A DNA stretch of 64,000 bases from assembly GCF_932276165.1 (NCBI RefSeq), contig NC_063983.1, positions 3,169,501 through 3,233,500 of the forward strand, given 5' to 3'. Below are positions 40,911-54,609 of this stretch, one piece after another. The notes beneath the pieces are model-generated. The model was not told the DNA's origin, did no database searches, and worked only from the letters and a program-made list of their open reading frames with translations. A program made the translations under genes and the position numbers. Numbering within the stretch: the stretch's first letter is position 1; every line of letters starts with the position of its first letter. The stretch is from Plutella xylostella (taxonomy: Eukaryota; Arthropoda; Insecta; Lepidoptera; Plutellidae).

Positions 40911-43900
40911 ATGAGCTTTTATGATGAACTATTTCGTATTCGTGATGTTATTAAGAAATATTTTGATCCACCCCTTGTGCAAGCCGCTATCGTGAAGGAA
41001 CGAGTGCAGTGCGTTAAAACAGTAAGTTCCTATTTATTACTTAAAGGCATTTCACTGTTTCTACAAACATAATGAAGCTATACTTACTTACAAATTTACG
41101 TAGGAAAGAAAACAATATGCCTCGTAACAATTTAAGTCTAAACCCCGATAAAGCATGCACTGCTCAAGACTTGCATGCATAGTGCATACTTACTTAATTG
41201 CCAAGTATATGTATAAGGCATTACTAACATAATAATTATACATATTACCCTATCTTAAAAACTTTAAAGTACGACGCGGGAATCGAACCTTATGTAAGGT
41301 AATTAACCCTAGCTACTGTAGATAGCTGATTGATAACTACATAAGTCAGACGTTTATAAATACACAGCATTTATCTACTGTCCTTATTGTCAGTTACTTA
41401 GTTGTTACTTTCACCACACCTGTACCTAGGACGGCAGTTATGGTGAGATGACGATATGCCGCGACGACGAGACTGCGCAGCGCATCCCGTGCCCAGCAGA
41501 GGACCACGACCACTGCCCCTGGTCCTGCCAGATATCCAAGAAACTCACCAGACTCGTGGGCGGCGGATCCTATGTAAGATTGCATTCATTTGATACAAAT
41601 ATCGTAGTTATCGGTAGGTATACCACGGTCATAGAAGCCATATGAAAGCAGTGAACGCCATTCCTGTGTTTTCAGGATCACGGTATAGGTAGGTACTTAC
41701 TTATAGCCTATAACTATAGCTATTGGTATAGTTATAGGATGGATGTACTTACTTAGGTACTTTTGTACATAATAATTTAATTTATTTTATTTAAATTGAC
41801 AACTTAGGCCCAATGTGTTAGTAACAATGTTCTTATTCTATGTTAGTATCCTAATTCTACACACATTTACAGGTACAACTTATAATATAAACAATTTATA
41901 AAAATTACAACTACAACCAGGGTATTGGTAAATGACTATCTGTGTTTGACCAATACCCCAGCCAGATGGCACATGATGGGCGAGTCGTACCTCCCGCCTA
42001 TTGTCCTCAGAATGGAGTTGGAGCTGGCCCGCACCCTGCAGAGCAATGAGGCCGCCCTCTTTCGCATAATGGCATAAAAGTCATCAGTGCGAAAGCGAAC
42101 TGCAGAAGCGGGGCAGTCCCATCAGCATCCTGAAGCCATTATTATATTGGACTCGCAGGGCGCTCATCATCTTCTGCGTGACACTGGTCCACAGGCTGCT
42201 CGTGTAGAATACTTGGCAGTATGCTTTAAAAAGCGAAATTTTGACTTCCTTGCTACAACGAGCAAACCTGCGAGCCAGCATGTTGCATCTGATGGCCAGC
42301 GCCCTGCGTTCCCTTTCAACGTCAGCATGGTCCTTGAGGTCGTCAGTCACAAGGTGTCCGAGGTACTTGAACTCATGTACCCGCTTCAACTGTGCACCAT
42401 TGAGGGTAATAGCGGACACACTATCAAGGCAGGTGCCGACGGCTCCAAACACCATGCACTCGCTCTTCTTGGCATTGTATACCAGGTCGTGAGACAGAGC
42501 ATACGATTCACACGCACGGAGAAGTTCCCTCAGCGCTCTGACTGTAGGGCTCAGCAGCACCATATCATCAGCATAGCTGATATTGTTAATACCAACATCG
42601 TCAATGCGACAACCGATCCTCTTGCTGCTGAGCCCCACAATCAGATCATTTATGCACAGATTGAAGAGCTTGGGAGAGGTGATCCCCCCCCTGCCTCACC
42701 CCGCACTCCAACCTGTACGATGAAGAACACTTACCGGCCCATCTCACATTGTTTACCTGATTCAGGTACCAAAACTGAAAGATGCGCAGCAGCTCTGCCG
42801 GCACCTGCCTCTCCCGGAGTTTAGCCCAAAGCACATCGTAAGACACAAGATCGAAGGCTTTCGAAAGATCTAGAAACGCAGCATATACTGGTGTTTGTCT
42901 TTTTGTGTAGTACTGGACCGTGTGCTTCAGGCTAAGGATAGCACTTTCTGTGGAGAGACCAGGTCTAAACCCAAATTGTGCGTCGTGTAGATTTAGATAT
43001 CCCCCCAGCACAGAGTCCAGCAGGCTGTCGAGCACCTTCGCTACAATAGTCGCCAGTGAGATGGGCCGATAGTTGCCCTTGTCCGCCACGTCCCCTGTTT
43101 TATTTTTAACTATGGGAACAACCACCGTTCTCATCAGATCAAGTGGGAGGTGCGAGTGGCCGATACATAGCGACAGAAACATTCCCAAAACACGTGGAAG
43201 GTGGACAACTGGACACCCGCGCATTGAATGAATAATGATTCTTTACCAAATTCAATGTTCTAAGGTTTTATTTCTTTCGGTATACCTATAGTTTAATAAT
43301 CTATGTGAGATCTTATGTTTACATCCGTCGCCGTCAGTAAACAAAATTATTTAATGTTTATATTTGGGATATTATCATCAAACATAAATTAAACTTTAAA
43401 TTACTTATATGTATATAATATTTAGGTTGGTAGGTACCCACATATTTAACACCTACCTACCAGTTAGCCGGTAGGTAAGTGAAATGTAGGGAAGTGACCC
43501 TTGTTATTTTAATGAGGAAACGGAAATAGGTAATTATGGGAGGAGGCAAGAGTGGATCTCCCAGTGAAACTACTAAAGACGATAAAGGCGGCAAGAATAT
43601 ACTTTTAGATTCCCTTGTATCTAAAAACCAGAATGTGTATAAAATCATCGCGTTTCCAAAGCTCGAGTCAGATAAAGACGTCGCCAGCGGCAGCAGCGCG
43701 GATAAATCTATATCCAGTTTAGCGCGAGATAGTTCCACCTGGATATGGAGATATGGCCACGAGTCTGATGAAACAAAACATAATAATAAATTATTTGATG
43801 GGCATTATAGTGCAGACGAGAAAGAACTACGTCATAAACGAATCTTCGGTTTTGATGCTAGTGATTCTAAGGATGGTGTCTCGGTATACTCACAGCCAGG

Positions 43901-44915
43901 ATCCAGTGCTGCAGTGAGTGCCACTAAATGTCAAAAGACCGCTTCAGCCACGTACTACGGGAAAGATCCACCCCTGAACTCTCAAAGATTCCACTCCCCG
44001 CACAAGAATGATGCCTTAGCTAGCAAAACCGATAACACAGACCTACGGCGATATTCATCAATATTTAACCCGTCTAAAACTGGCGTACACCAAGATAGAC
44101 AAAAGGAACATTTATTTTCATCTCTCACTAGACCACAATCAACATATGAACGTAAAGAAAAAACATATTCCAGAGATTATCCATCGCCATTTGGCGTAAC
44201 TTCTCTATCTGCACCCAGTAAAAGTACGAAAGAAGATAAGCCTTACCACGACAGATCATCAGGTATTCCACCAGTATTTAGTTCAACTGACTCGAACAGG
44301 GCAAAAAAAGACACTATATTTGGAACATCTTGTATAGAACCTTCGAAAAGCATAAATGAACCTACTGCATCACTATTTGGTGCATCTCCTACCGATCACA
44401 GAAATGGTTACAAAGGCCAGAGGCAAGACACACCTCTATTTGGCTATTCGTATACTGAGCCTGATAAAACTGAAGAGAAAAAGCAAACCGTTGTTTTCAT
44501 TCCCGAAACTGGACCAATAAAAGAGGAAAAATCTTTCGCAAGATCAGTTTTCAGTTGTGATGGTAGTAATTTAAAACCAAGTCAGTCCGATTCTCAGCCA
44601 ACACCCGTGGGTGCGAAGGGAGCTTCAAAACCAATTAAACATTTTGGGCTAACCACTGACCCTGAAGTAAAGACCACTGCTGATGCTGCCACCTCCGTTC
44701 CTAGTAAATCACTCATAAGTTCTATTTACGATTCGGTGCGAGATGAGAGCGAAAAACCAGTTGTTGACATAAAAAAATCATCAAAAGACGTAGCTGTTGA
44801 AACAGACAGTGCTGCCAGTCGCTCATCAGACAGGATGTCGTCAAACGAAGAAGCCGATCTTTTTTCTTCATCGTCGACGACACAGAGCTCCAATCAACCA
44901 GTGGGTTTGTTATGA
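40911..44915 (+). CDS. Unrecognised protein with FG dipeptides, gene model tentative
   Basis: Candidate exons: 40911-41021 (MSFYDELFRIRDVIKKYFDP...), 41430-41573 (cysteine-containing, CRDDETAQRIPCP, HDHCPWSCQISKK) and 43530-44915, joined in phase 0 with GT-AG sites. The intron between exons 2 and 3 contains a LINE. Exon 3 encodes about 460 mostly disordered residues rich in Ser, Lys and Asp, with six spaced FG dipeptides (RIFGFD, SPFGVT, TIFGTS, SLFGAS, PLFGYS, KHFGLT). These recall FG nucleoporins but without their density. The last exon either stops at 44913-44915 or splices at CAACCA|GTGGGT (44901). The third exon could instead start on its own at ATG 43536 (MGGGKSG). I do not recognise the family. 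The long open frame and even codon use support real coding. Confidence 0.5.
41930..43226 (-). pseudogene. Jockey/CR1-like LINE fragment with reverse transcriptase, frameshifted
   Basis: Two minus-strand frames, 42646-43224 and 42084-42638, together give reverse transcriptase blocks: NYRPISLATIVAKVLDSLL, FGFRPGLSTESAILSLKHTV, AAFLDLSKAFDLVSYDVLW, ECGVRQGG and the catalytic SYADDMVLLSP. They are in different frames because of an extra G in an 8-G run near 42685-42692. Another frame break follows near 42090, where the frame ends early. The 5' end (endonuclease) is missing and the 3' side decays before 41930. It sits inside an intron of the FG-dipeptide gene. Confidence 0.85.
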
Positions 44916-45050
44916 TTTTCCTTTTTTATTTAACTATGTAGTTAGTTACCTAGAATTTATTACGTGTCGGGTATTCGGGTCCGAGCAAGGAACGATTGCC
45001 ATAAATAAACTTATGTATTAATGAAGTACTTACCTTAATTCTGTTCCTTG

Positions 45051-45797
45051 GGGTTCTACCTTTTATGGCATAAGATTTATTTGCCTAATCTCGTATTGCA
45101 TAGTAACGTTTGGTCAAAGTCTCGTTACGCCGAAAATCGTATGGCATAAATCTCGTTTAGTAAAAAGTTATTTCGCATAACATTGTTTAGCCTAATAATG
45201 GTATGGCCAAATCTTGAATAGCCTAATAATGCTATGGCATAGGTTTATTAGGTTTATACAAAGTAATAATATTCGTTGGGCTTTAACTTTGACGGAGCGT
45301 CTCCCTACATAGCGCAAACTGGTGCCTTGTATTGTTTCCGCTGTTTGGAAAACGCTCCGCTTTGGTTTTGATGAACATGTGCACCTAACACGCTCCTCCT
45401 CGCTTTGCTCGTCGTCGCACCTATTTTTAGGTTTCGATCTCATGGGGTTTGTAATAATTATATTGGTCGTTAACTTTCGATTTTTTGATCATACAATATC
45501 GTGATTTTCGGGATGTAGGAGAAAAATACCACAATTTGTACATTTACTACGTACTTAATATATTATTTATTAAGATAACATTACGAGAAACAAGATTATA
45601 CATAGGTATAGACGAACATAAATTTGAGCAAACGAAACTTAGGTGTTTAAAGATTGTGCCTAAAGAGTTTTAGACGAAACGAGCCTTATGCCACATAAGT
45701 CTTGGCAAAGTGATGGTTCGGCCAAAAAAGTTTAGACCATACGAGTTATGCGAAATGAGTTTTGGTCAATAAAGATTATGCGAGATGAGCGGAACCC
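45051..45797. mobile_element. 746-bp MITE with 8-bp target duplication and internal near-repeats
   Basis: Ends GGGTTCTACC and (reverse complement of the right end) GGGTTCCGCTC, flanked by GTTCCTTG at 45043-45050 and 45798-45805. Both outer thirds are built of loosely repeated ~20-bp phrases such as TCGTATGGCATAAATCTCG on the left and GAGTTATGCGAAATGAG on the right, with TATGGC/TTATGC words in varying order. The centre (45350-45443) carries a module that also lies inverted at 28748-28845. No coding capacity for a transposase. Confidence 0.72.
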
Positions 45798-46499
45798 GTT
45801 CCTTGGTGATGGCCGAGCCACAGCTAACGTTGTAGCTACGGCGGCGGCGGCGCTTGGCACAAAGTAAGTAACTATCGTAGGTAATATAGTTTAGTGCTCG
45901 GCGCAGTCGGACCCGGCACGGCATCGGCACGGCACCGGAGCTTGGAGTAGCATGACGTGAGTCCCTAGTCCTTCGGTCGGTGATTCCCCGTTGCTGTTGA
46001 AGTCATATTAAAGTCATATACAAATTCGAACACCTAACGATGGATATTTATCATACATAATACAGGGCAGATTGCAGCAACGTAGGTCAACGAAACCCAT
46101 TCGTTGGCGTTCGTTTGGCCGGTCTGTATGCAGCTTTAAATTAATTTTCTCAGTTTCTGATTGATTACGGTCACTTTAAAATGATACAACGTTTGCAACG
46201 TTGGCCGGGTGTTGGGCAACTTTATTTTGTTTATGATACTTTTTATCTTGTCTATAGCAGGAAAAGGCTATATGTGAAAAATGGCGCGAATTTATAATTT
46301 AATGAATTTTAGTTGAAATCATGGCAAAAATATTAAATATTTTGAATTTTTAAATAATTTAAAAATAATACTTTTGGTGTGTATTTATTTAATTTCAATC
46401 AATAAGTACTTGATTTGTTTTATCAATATCTCAATTTCCGGTTCACTTCCATTTCAGTTTTCTTGCGCCCTCTAGCGAAACTTTCTAGAATTAATAAAT

Positions 46500-46602
46500 T
46501 GTCGTGTGGTGTGCTGCGGTCGCGAGATTTCCGACAATTTCATCCTAGATCTTGCTTAGATCTACATATTTAGTTTAATTTGTGATATAAATAACGAATA
46601 CA
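46500..46602 (+). promoter_or_regulatory. Candidate 5' UTR exon of VDAC
   Basis: A stretch ending in TACA|GTAAGT (donor at 46603) fits an untranslated first exon that splices to the acceptor TTTTAG at 47231-47238, three bases before the VDAC ATG. The upstream boundary and promoter cannot be set from sequence alone. Confidence 0.35.
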
Positions 46603-47241
46603 GTAAGTTTACAATAAGATTTATTGTAGTTCTAATGAGTTATGGTGATTTTAATGCACAAGAGAGTTTTAGGTTACATTAAATTTTCAGCCGGTTCTAT
46701 GGAAATATCGACGTCATTATTATATTCTTGTCGCCTATACTTTAATTTTATAACGATTACTCCACAACTATTGTTAATGTTTTACTGTGAACCACATATT
46801 GATCAATTATACCTCATTTTGTGATCCAATCAATTTGTCTTATGTTCTGAGGCTTCATTGAAGGTTGCTCGCTTCATGTGATGTGATTGAACCTTGATAT
46901 CATTTTCGGTAACGGTTCTTCAAAGGTCAAGTTCACGATTACTATAGTGACGTTTCTAACACTGTAGCGCTAATTTATAATCTAAACAAAATCATAAATT
47001 TCTATGGTTGTCTTAAAATTGCCATGTTATGTAATACCATTATTCAAATAACATGAAATTCATTCATAGGAACTAGCGAAACCTATATTTGCAAATAGTT
47101 TTTGACCCTGACACATCTGGCAGAGTTAATTGTGTCTTGAACAGATGATTACAGTACTGTACAAACTTACTATCATGTGACTTATGCTCCACACATACAT
47201 TTTAGGATAAATGATAATTTATAAATACAATGTTTTAGGGT

Positions 47242-49552
47242 ATGGCTCCTCCATTCTACGCTGACCTTGGAAAGAAGGCCAATGATGTCTTCAGCAAGGG
47301 CTACCACTTCGGGCTCATCAAGCTCGACTTAAAGACCAAGAGCGAAAATGGAGTGGAATTCAGCAGTGGAATTGTCAACAACCAGGAGAGCGGAAAAGTA
47401 TGCTTCATCATAGTTTTATTATAATAAGTATATCTTTTATTATTCTGGCATGATCTCTTCTCAGTAAATTTTGCCTAATTTCATTTTGTTATATTTTTAC
47501 AGGTTTTCGGAAGTCTCCAGTCCAAATACGCCGTCAAAGACTACGGTCTGACATTCACAGAGAAATGGAACACAGACAACACCCTGGCCACAGACATCAC
47601 CCTGGCTGACAAGATCGCTGTCGGCCTTAAGGTCACCCTCGAGGGAACCTTCGCACCTCAGACCGGGTAAGCTGATGTAACTTTGTTACAATAAAAAAAG
47701 TTTCATTTAAATAGTGCCTCAAAATATTATAATCACATCCACAAAACTGCCTTACATACTTATCCTTAACTATTTCCAGGAGCAAAACTGGTAAGCTGAA
47801 GTCATCCTACGTGACTGACTTGGCTGCCTTCAATGTGAATGCTGACCTGGACCTGAACGGCCCCATCGTCGATGCCGCCGCCGTCCTCCACCACCAGGGA
47901 TGGTTGGCCGGTGTCTTCACACAGTTCGACACACAGAAGACCAAGTTCAGCAAGAACAACTTTGCCCTCGGCTACCAGTCCAAGGACTTCGCTCTGCACA
48001 CCAACGTGTAAGTCTCACATGCTACATAACTGCTCATAACTGGTTCAATTTACAGTTCATATTTCTTACATAATACTACTCTAAAAGATTGTGTAGCTAA
48101 CTAAAACCAGTTTCATCCTGTGAGCTACTCCCAATGACCTTTATATTTTACATCCTATTGTTTTAAGACACTATGGATTATTCCTGTAGCTTCGACATTG
48201 ACCTTAATAAACTGCAGATATTTTGGCCTCATTTTAGGATTGGCGTCTCAGGAACTTAACACACAAGAGATTCTCATGAATAATATTATTCTATCTATCT
48301 AATAAGAAAAAGCTAAGGACCTTATGAAACAAATGCAAACTGTAACGTTTTTGCGATGTCATTCGATTTTATTATTACACAAGTTCTAAAGCTTAAACCA
48401 TCCCATATCCCATCAGTGACAACGGCAAGGACTTCGGCGGCTCCATCTACCAGAAGGTGTCGGACAAGCTGGAGTGCGGAGTGAGCATGAAGTGGTCCGC
48501 GGGCTCGTCGGACACGCTGTTCGGCGTCGGCAGCAAGTTCCTGCTGGACTCGGACGCGTCGCTGCACGCCAAGATCAACAACAAGTCGCTCATCGGGCTC
48601 GGATACCAGCAGAAGCTGCGCCAAGGTATTGTGGATACATTCGTTGAAGGCCTATTCAAACAGTATAGTTATCTTCTACAGCTGTTGGCAAGAGTATACT
48701 GCGGGCCTACTATTGCCATAAGTTGTTAGGCATGTTTTATAATATTTACAAAGTCATTTTACTCAGCACCTTAGACAAGTATTGACATATCTCTGCTCAG
48801 CACCTATCACTTATCATTATCAATGTGTAAAAGGGGGGGTTCTCTTCAAGTTTAAGTGTAATGTAATGATGAAAGTATGTATTACGGAAGCGCCACTTCT
48901 CTGTAGGCTCAAACTATGATATAATAAGTTCGTAAAAGTAACTGATAAGCATGTTTGTGTAAACAATTATGTTTATGAAAGATTAGCTCGTAAATATTGA
49001 TCAGATAGATACCTAAGCACTAGGCGCATGCCTGCACAAATCAATAAGACGCAGAAGATATGTCATTCAACCCTATCACTTTCACTTATGGCCTGGGTAC
49101 AGTACAAGCCAGCTTAGAATAATAAGACAATAATAAATGTTGGCTTTTCGCCATTTATTAGCGCGTGTTATCTTTGTTAGCCTTTTACGTCTTATCATAG
49201 GATCGTATGATTTTGTTTTATGAAGAGTTATCTTTACTTATCATATAGTTGGGAAGAGAGTAAACATGATTGATGATTGTCTGACTGCAGTCCTATCAGC
49301 AGTAACGTAACGTTTCTTAAAATTATTCAAGAGCTGAGCAGGGCATGGGCCTAAAAACATTACCCTCCTCCTTCGGCAGTCGGGTAAAGACAGAAGACCA
49401 ATAGCTGGATGATGATTTGTATAAAATTTAAGCACTAAAACTTTATATTTTTTGTTGCAGGCGTGACGCTGACTCTGTCTGCCGCCATCGACGGTCAGAA
49501 CTTCAACGCCGGCGGCCACAAGATCGGTCTGGCCCTGGAGCTGGAGCCCTAG
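47242..49552 (+). CDS. porin: Voltage-dependent anion-selective channel (VDAC/porin)
   Basis: Nineteen-strand beta-barrel of the mitochondrial outer membrane that passes ATP, ADP and small anions. Coding exons 47242-47397, 47503-47666, 47780-48007, 48417-48625 and 49461-49552 sum to 849 nt, giving 282 residues, the usual length. The N-terminal amphipathic helix is MAPPFYADLGKKANDVFSKG. The nucleotide-contact GLK motif is in KIAVGLKVTLEG. Barrel strands alternate polar and hydrophobic residues, and the protein ends in HKIGLALELEP. The ATG follows an acceptor by three bases, implying an upstream non-coding exon, as in other insects. Poly(A) signal candidate at 50079-50084, giving a long 3' UTR. 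Tail-to-tail with COPS4. Confidence 0.96.
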
Positions 49553-50078
49553 GCGCCTCCCCCACTCTTGTAGATAATACATAACGCTCTATTATTAGAT
49601 GGGAAGCGTATTTAGAAATCAAACTATCTTCAAGTGTTCAATGTGTTGTGCGTTAAAAACGCTTTATTTCACGTTCCGCAGCGGCGGCCCGCTTCCCACC
49701 ATACGAGTTACTAGCGTCCCCTTCCTATGTATTATTTTGTTCTAAGCACGCAATATTTATAGCAACCCAATGTTGTTGACATCAAACTACCTATTAATTC
49801 CTATTTCAGTCGTTATCTTGTAAATAAACACCTGTGGTGTGATACCTTATTGAATGATTGAAAATAAAAATGAATAGTAATTGGAATCGTCGCTATGTTG
49901 TTTGATTGAACTTGGTCCAACTCCGTCACTCCTCCCTTCCTAGTTGAATGCATGCGTATGCTCCTGTTTACACTGCATGTTGTCGGTTTATAAAAATATT
50001 AAAAGAATACGAGTACGTATGAGAGATCACACGGCTTTTGTAATTCTGTTTTTGTACAATTTAACTTTCAGTGAGATT

Positions 50079-50132
50079 TAATAAAGTGATTTGATTGAGA
50101 CAACTTTCTTTCGATACACATATTTTTTTATT
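50079..50132. terminator. Facing poly(A) signals of VDAC and COPS4
   Basis: AATAAA at 50079-50084 (plus, VDAC) and TTTATT at 50127-50132 (minus, COPS4; 33 bp after its stop codon) face each other, so mature 3' ends probably overlap slightly. An earlier VDAC signal may exist near 49862 (AAAATAAAAATG). Confidence 0.5.
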
Positions 50133-50164
50133 TTAAAAAGAAGTCTTATTATATAGTTTTTAGG

Positions 50165-53100
50165 TTACTGAATCATTTCTTCCTCCATGAGCTTGGCCAT
50201 CCAGTCGGGCTCGGCGGCGGCGATCTTCTCTATGAGGCTGTTGACCTGGTAGCACAGGCTCTGGATCTGCTTGTCCCACTGCGGCAGGATCTCGCGGGCT
50301 GGAAGTAATCAAACAGAATGAATAATCATTAAAGCATGCATGTACGGAGATAGGTAATCGTTATCATAAGTTCATATTCACACGTAGGTAGGTGTGTATT
50401 AAGAATATAGTGGTTGGTTGAAAAGGCTGATGGGCAAAAAGGTTTTTTTTTTAGCCCTGATATAATATTTAAAGAGATGCCTATTTGCGTATCAACTGAT
50501 CCGACACTCATATTACAGTCAGATATTCATGTCATGTGAGATGTTGTATGGGGATGTAGTGGCCACCTTACATTTGACATTACATCTCAATGGTTTCATA
50601 TAACATTAATATGGGTGTCGGACAGCTGATACCTTGAATTCCTACCTACATGAGTTCTCATAATGATTTGCCGACATTTGATAGGAGATGGTGCCCAAAG
50701 AAGAAGAAGAATGTCTTATAATAATAATCAACAAGCAACTCACTTTCAAAATGAACAATGGAGTTGATCTGATCAATATATCCGTTCATCCGCGCCTCGC
50801 TGATCATCTGGCTGGCGATGCGCTCGGCCTTGTTGGGCGGCGTCTCGAGCAGCGCGCCGAGCTCGTCGAACGTGATGTTGTTGTACAACTTGCTGGCTGA
50901 GAGCAGGTTGTGTTCGAATACCGCTCGGTCGAGGATCGTGGTGCCGTCTGTTGTGCAAGCCTGGGGAGAATGGTAAAGGTTTGAAATAAAAAGGTAACGT
51001 CTTGTTATAAGTACATGATGAAGCCAAATGGACAATTTTGCCTACGTTAATTTCCAGGCCCCATGTCTCCGCACGCTTTTGCTCCAGCAATTTAGTGCTA
51101 GATGAAAGAGGCTGAGAATGGGCTAGCAGCTCCGGTAATGGACAACATTTCAAAAAACTAAAGCTGCTATAAATCGAAAACCATTACGAGATTTAGCTCT
51201 CAAGGCCACAAAAAAAATGTTTTTGTATTTTTTGGATGTATCATTTTCGAGAAAATCATAAAATAGTAAAAAAGTGCTGATGACGTCATGCATCAGGTGC
51301 GATGCATTTTGATGATCAAAGCCTATAGATTTAAAAACAAAGTAACTGTCACTTTCATTTTTGATTGACGTTGACGTTTTATCGAGTCGTTGTTGTTTAT
51401 TTGGGTCATTTTCATAAATTCTGTTCTGACACTTTCTGACTATTTTTTTAATTTATCATATAAAATGGTTAGTACTTATTAAAAGATTACCTCTATTTAA
51501 TATGTCCCAGAGCATGCCACCGCCTACATAGTTGAAAAAATGCTTCTGCTTATTTTTTCACATGATAAGTACCTACTTTGTATCATCAGAAATATCAATG
51601 TCATTTGAAAATGACCCATTTGTTGGTTGGCATGTAAACAAAGTTTAAATGTCACTTGTCAGTTTCATCTATGTTTTTTTTCGAGACTAAGGCAATAGAC
51701 AAAAATAAAAATTGAGCCTAATATGTGATGTCACTTCCGGTTTTAAAATAATTAACTTTAAAGTTAAAAATAATATGCAAAAATTCATGTATATACAAAA
51801 TAAAGAAATACGGGTCCTCTAATTTTTTATAACCTTTCCGAATAGCTTATAAAAATGTAGGGTAAAGAAAATGAAATGTTGTCCATTCTTCAAGAAGGTA
51901 TATCCTTCTAGCCAATCCATATCTTCAACGCGCCTGCCTCGTGTGACGATTGAGGCAATAGCTCTCATATCCCCATCCCTCTCATTATTACAACCCATCA
52001 CGTCCTCACTGCTGAGGCACAGGTCTCCTTCCAATGAAGGTTTTTTTTTAGCCCATTTCCAGCTGTAGAGTATTTACGACCAATGTGTTTTATTTTAACA
52101 CTTGGCAGAAATTACAAAAAGTAGGCACCTTCTAAACATTTCAAATAAGTAGGTACCTTCTGATGCGTCTGCATGAGCGCCTCGAACTCGTGCAGCTCGG
52201 AGCGGCGGATGATGCGGTCGAGGTACATCTTCTCGAGGATGGAGTACGCCGGCAGCTGCTGGCAGCGCTCGTCCTTGAACAGCGTGGCTAGCATGCGCGA
52301 GCGCTGCTGACCTGGGGACGAGGGGTTAGGTTTATAGAAGGGCAAATCAACATCAACTCGTAATCAGACAATGGTGGAAATGCGCTGTTTTATAAGGTGT
52401 CGCAAAAGTGGTATAGTAAGCTGAACGGGGCTGTGAGCCTGTAAGGCTCGTTCTGCACAACGAATTCGTTCTAGGTACCTACCTATTTATTTATTTATAT
52501 ATGATTCGACAACAAAGATTACATTGAATTCATGCTTAATAAAAATACAGTAGTTAAATGATAAATGCATCTTCAATAACAGGCGAATACAGCATGCATT
52601 ATAAGTAATAATTAAATTAAATTGTTAAAATTAAAGCCTTAATAATTTAAATTTAAATTTACCTATTTGGGAAATTCGAATTTTGCTTCTCCATATACTT
52701 TGTCGGTGTTATATGTATATACCTACTAAGTCCTTGGTCGGTAGACTCTTTTTAGAATGGAGATCAAGAAAGAAAAAATATTTTCAAGACTAACTACCTA
52801 ACTTTTTTTATGAATAAGGGGGTAAGAACAAAAGTCGTTCAGCTGAGTCATCCTTTTCTGAGAGATATAAGCCATAAGATAAGGCCATTAGTGAATGCAC
52901 AACAGTAGGTATAGCTACCGGCGGAGGCGAGCACGGTGCAGATGAGCGCGTTGCGCAGGCACGTCATGCGCTCGTCCTCGTGGATGATGTTGCGGTACGA
53001 CAGCTCGTTGTAGCGCTGCGCCGCCTCGATGAACTTCCTGGAATGATGGAGTAGGGAGTTAGCTTAATAATATGATAATTAAAAATGATTTAAATTTTGT

Positions 53101-54549
53101 AAGGAAAAAAAGTTCGTGCGCCCTTTTCTAACATTGAAAACGCAATCTACGGACCCCCATTATGTGAGCCATTTTGGGCTACACTATATGTATAATTTTT
53201 GCAACATCCTGAACGGCTATCACAGGGCGCAATGGGAGCTAACGCGTGTGAATTTGCCGCTAGGGGCGCTGGTGTTGACTGAGGTCAAGTGACATTTTAC
53301 TTTTCATATAATTTGTTTGGCGGGCTTCGTGATAAATTATATTTTCGTTGATTTCCCTGTTGAAAAGTGATCTCTTTTCGCGAAATTATCCCAAATATGG
53401 ATTACTAGCTGTTCCCGCGCGCTTCGCTTCGCCTTAAAAAGTTTTCCCGTGGGAATTCCGGGATAAAAAGTAGCCTATGTTCTTTCCCAGAGTCTAGACC
53501 GTATGTATACCAGATTTCATTCAAATCCGTTCAGTAGTTTTGGCGTGAAAGAGTAACAGACAGACAGACAGACAGACAGACACAGTTACTTTCGCATTTA
53601 TAATATTAGTTAGGATTTGTCGATGAATGTGCACGCTTTGAAAGCTGAATTAAGGAAAAGAAGCACAAAAATAAGCGGTCTCAAAGAGCAGCTAATTCAG
53701 AGGTTAGTTTATTACTGTTTACAAACTTATTTTTTACGAAATGTACCTATGCTTGTTTGCTTAGGTAACAGCTATGTTTTTTCTTTTTACAGACACCAAG
53801 ACTATGACCGTAACAGTAACTTGGTTGGAAACGTAGAGGACAGCATCATACAACAAAATTGAGTGGCCTTCAGAAACTTTGTATAGCAGTGTGAACACTA
53901 AAAATGAATCTCCAGATATGTACAGTGTACATACCATCGCTCTTACGGTGAATGAAAACATCGTGATAAAACCTGCACATCTAGATTTTCGAACCCACCA
54001 ACCTGCAGAGGACCGGCGTGGTAGGAAATGGTCCAAGTTTAGGAGTGGAGTTTAGACCTTAAGCGATATGCACAAAGGCTCAATTCGAGTGAGCCAGGTG
54101 CAGGTAGTGACACCCCACAAATAATATAATACTTAGTATACTATACTACCATTATTTAGTTTCAACTAACAACTCAACCAGCATTCATTGTGTGGATTAC
54201 TAATGTGTTATATTTTTTGTATAGCAGTGTGTTTAAACGGAACGGATAAATAAAAGTTAAATCAGTGTGTAATTATTTTATTTTTATTGTATTTATTAAA
54301 TGCCTAATCCTTATTTACATTATGTTCTTTCTGAAATTGGTTATAATGATTTTCACAAACACGAGATTGTCGGATAATAATTATTTCACAAGCCACTGTT
54401 TTAGAACAGTTTTATCACTTGGTAACATTTTGTCCTCCTTTTCTTTCCGAACATAACGGATCTGCACAACATTGCGGCATAGTAACTCGATATCAGTTAT
54501 AGTCGACTCTCGCGCCAGTATAATCCAGACAAAGACTATTTATTTTTAT

Positions 54550-54609
<60 letters not shown>

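Noticed and set aside
49241..49582. 113-codon minus-strand frame
   Set aside because: Antisense of the last VDAC exon and its intron.
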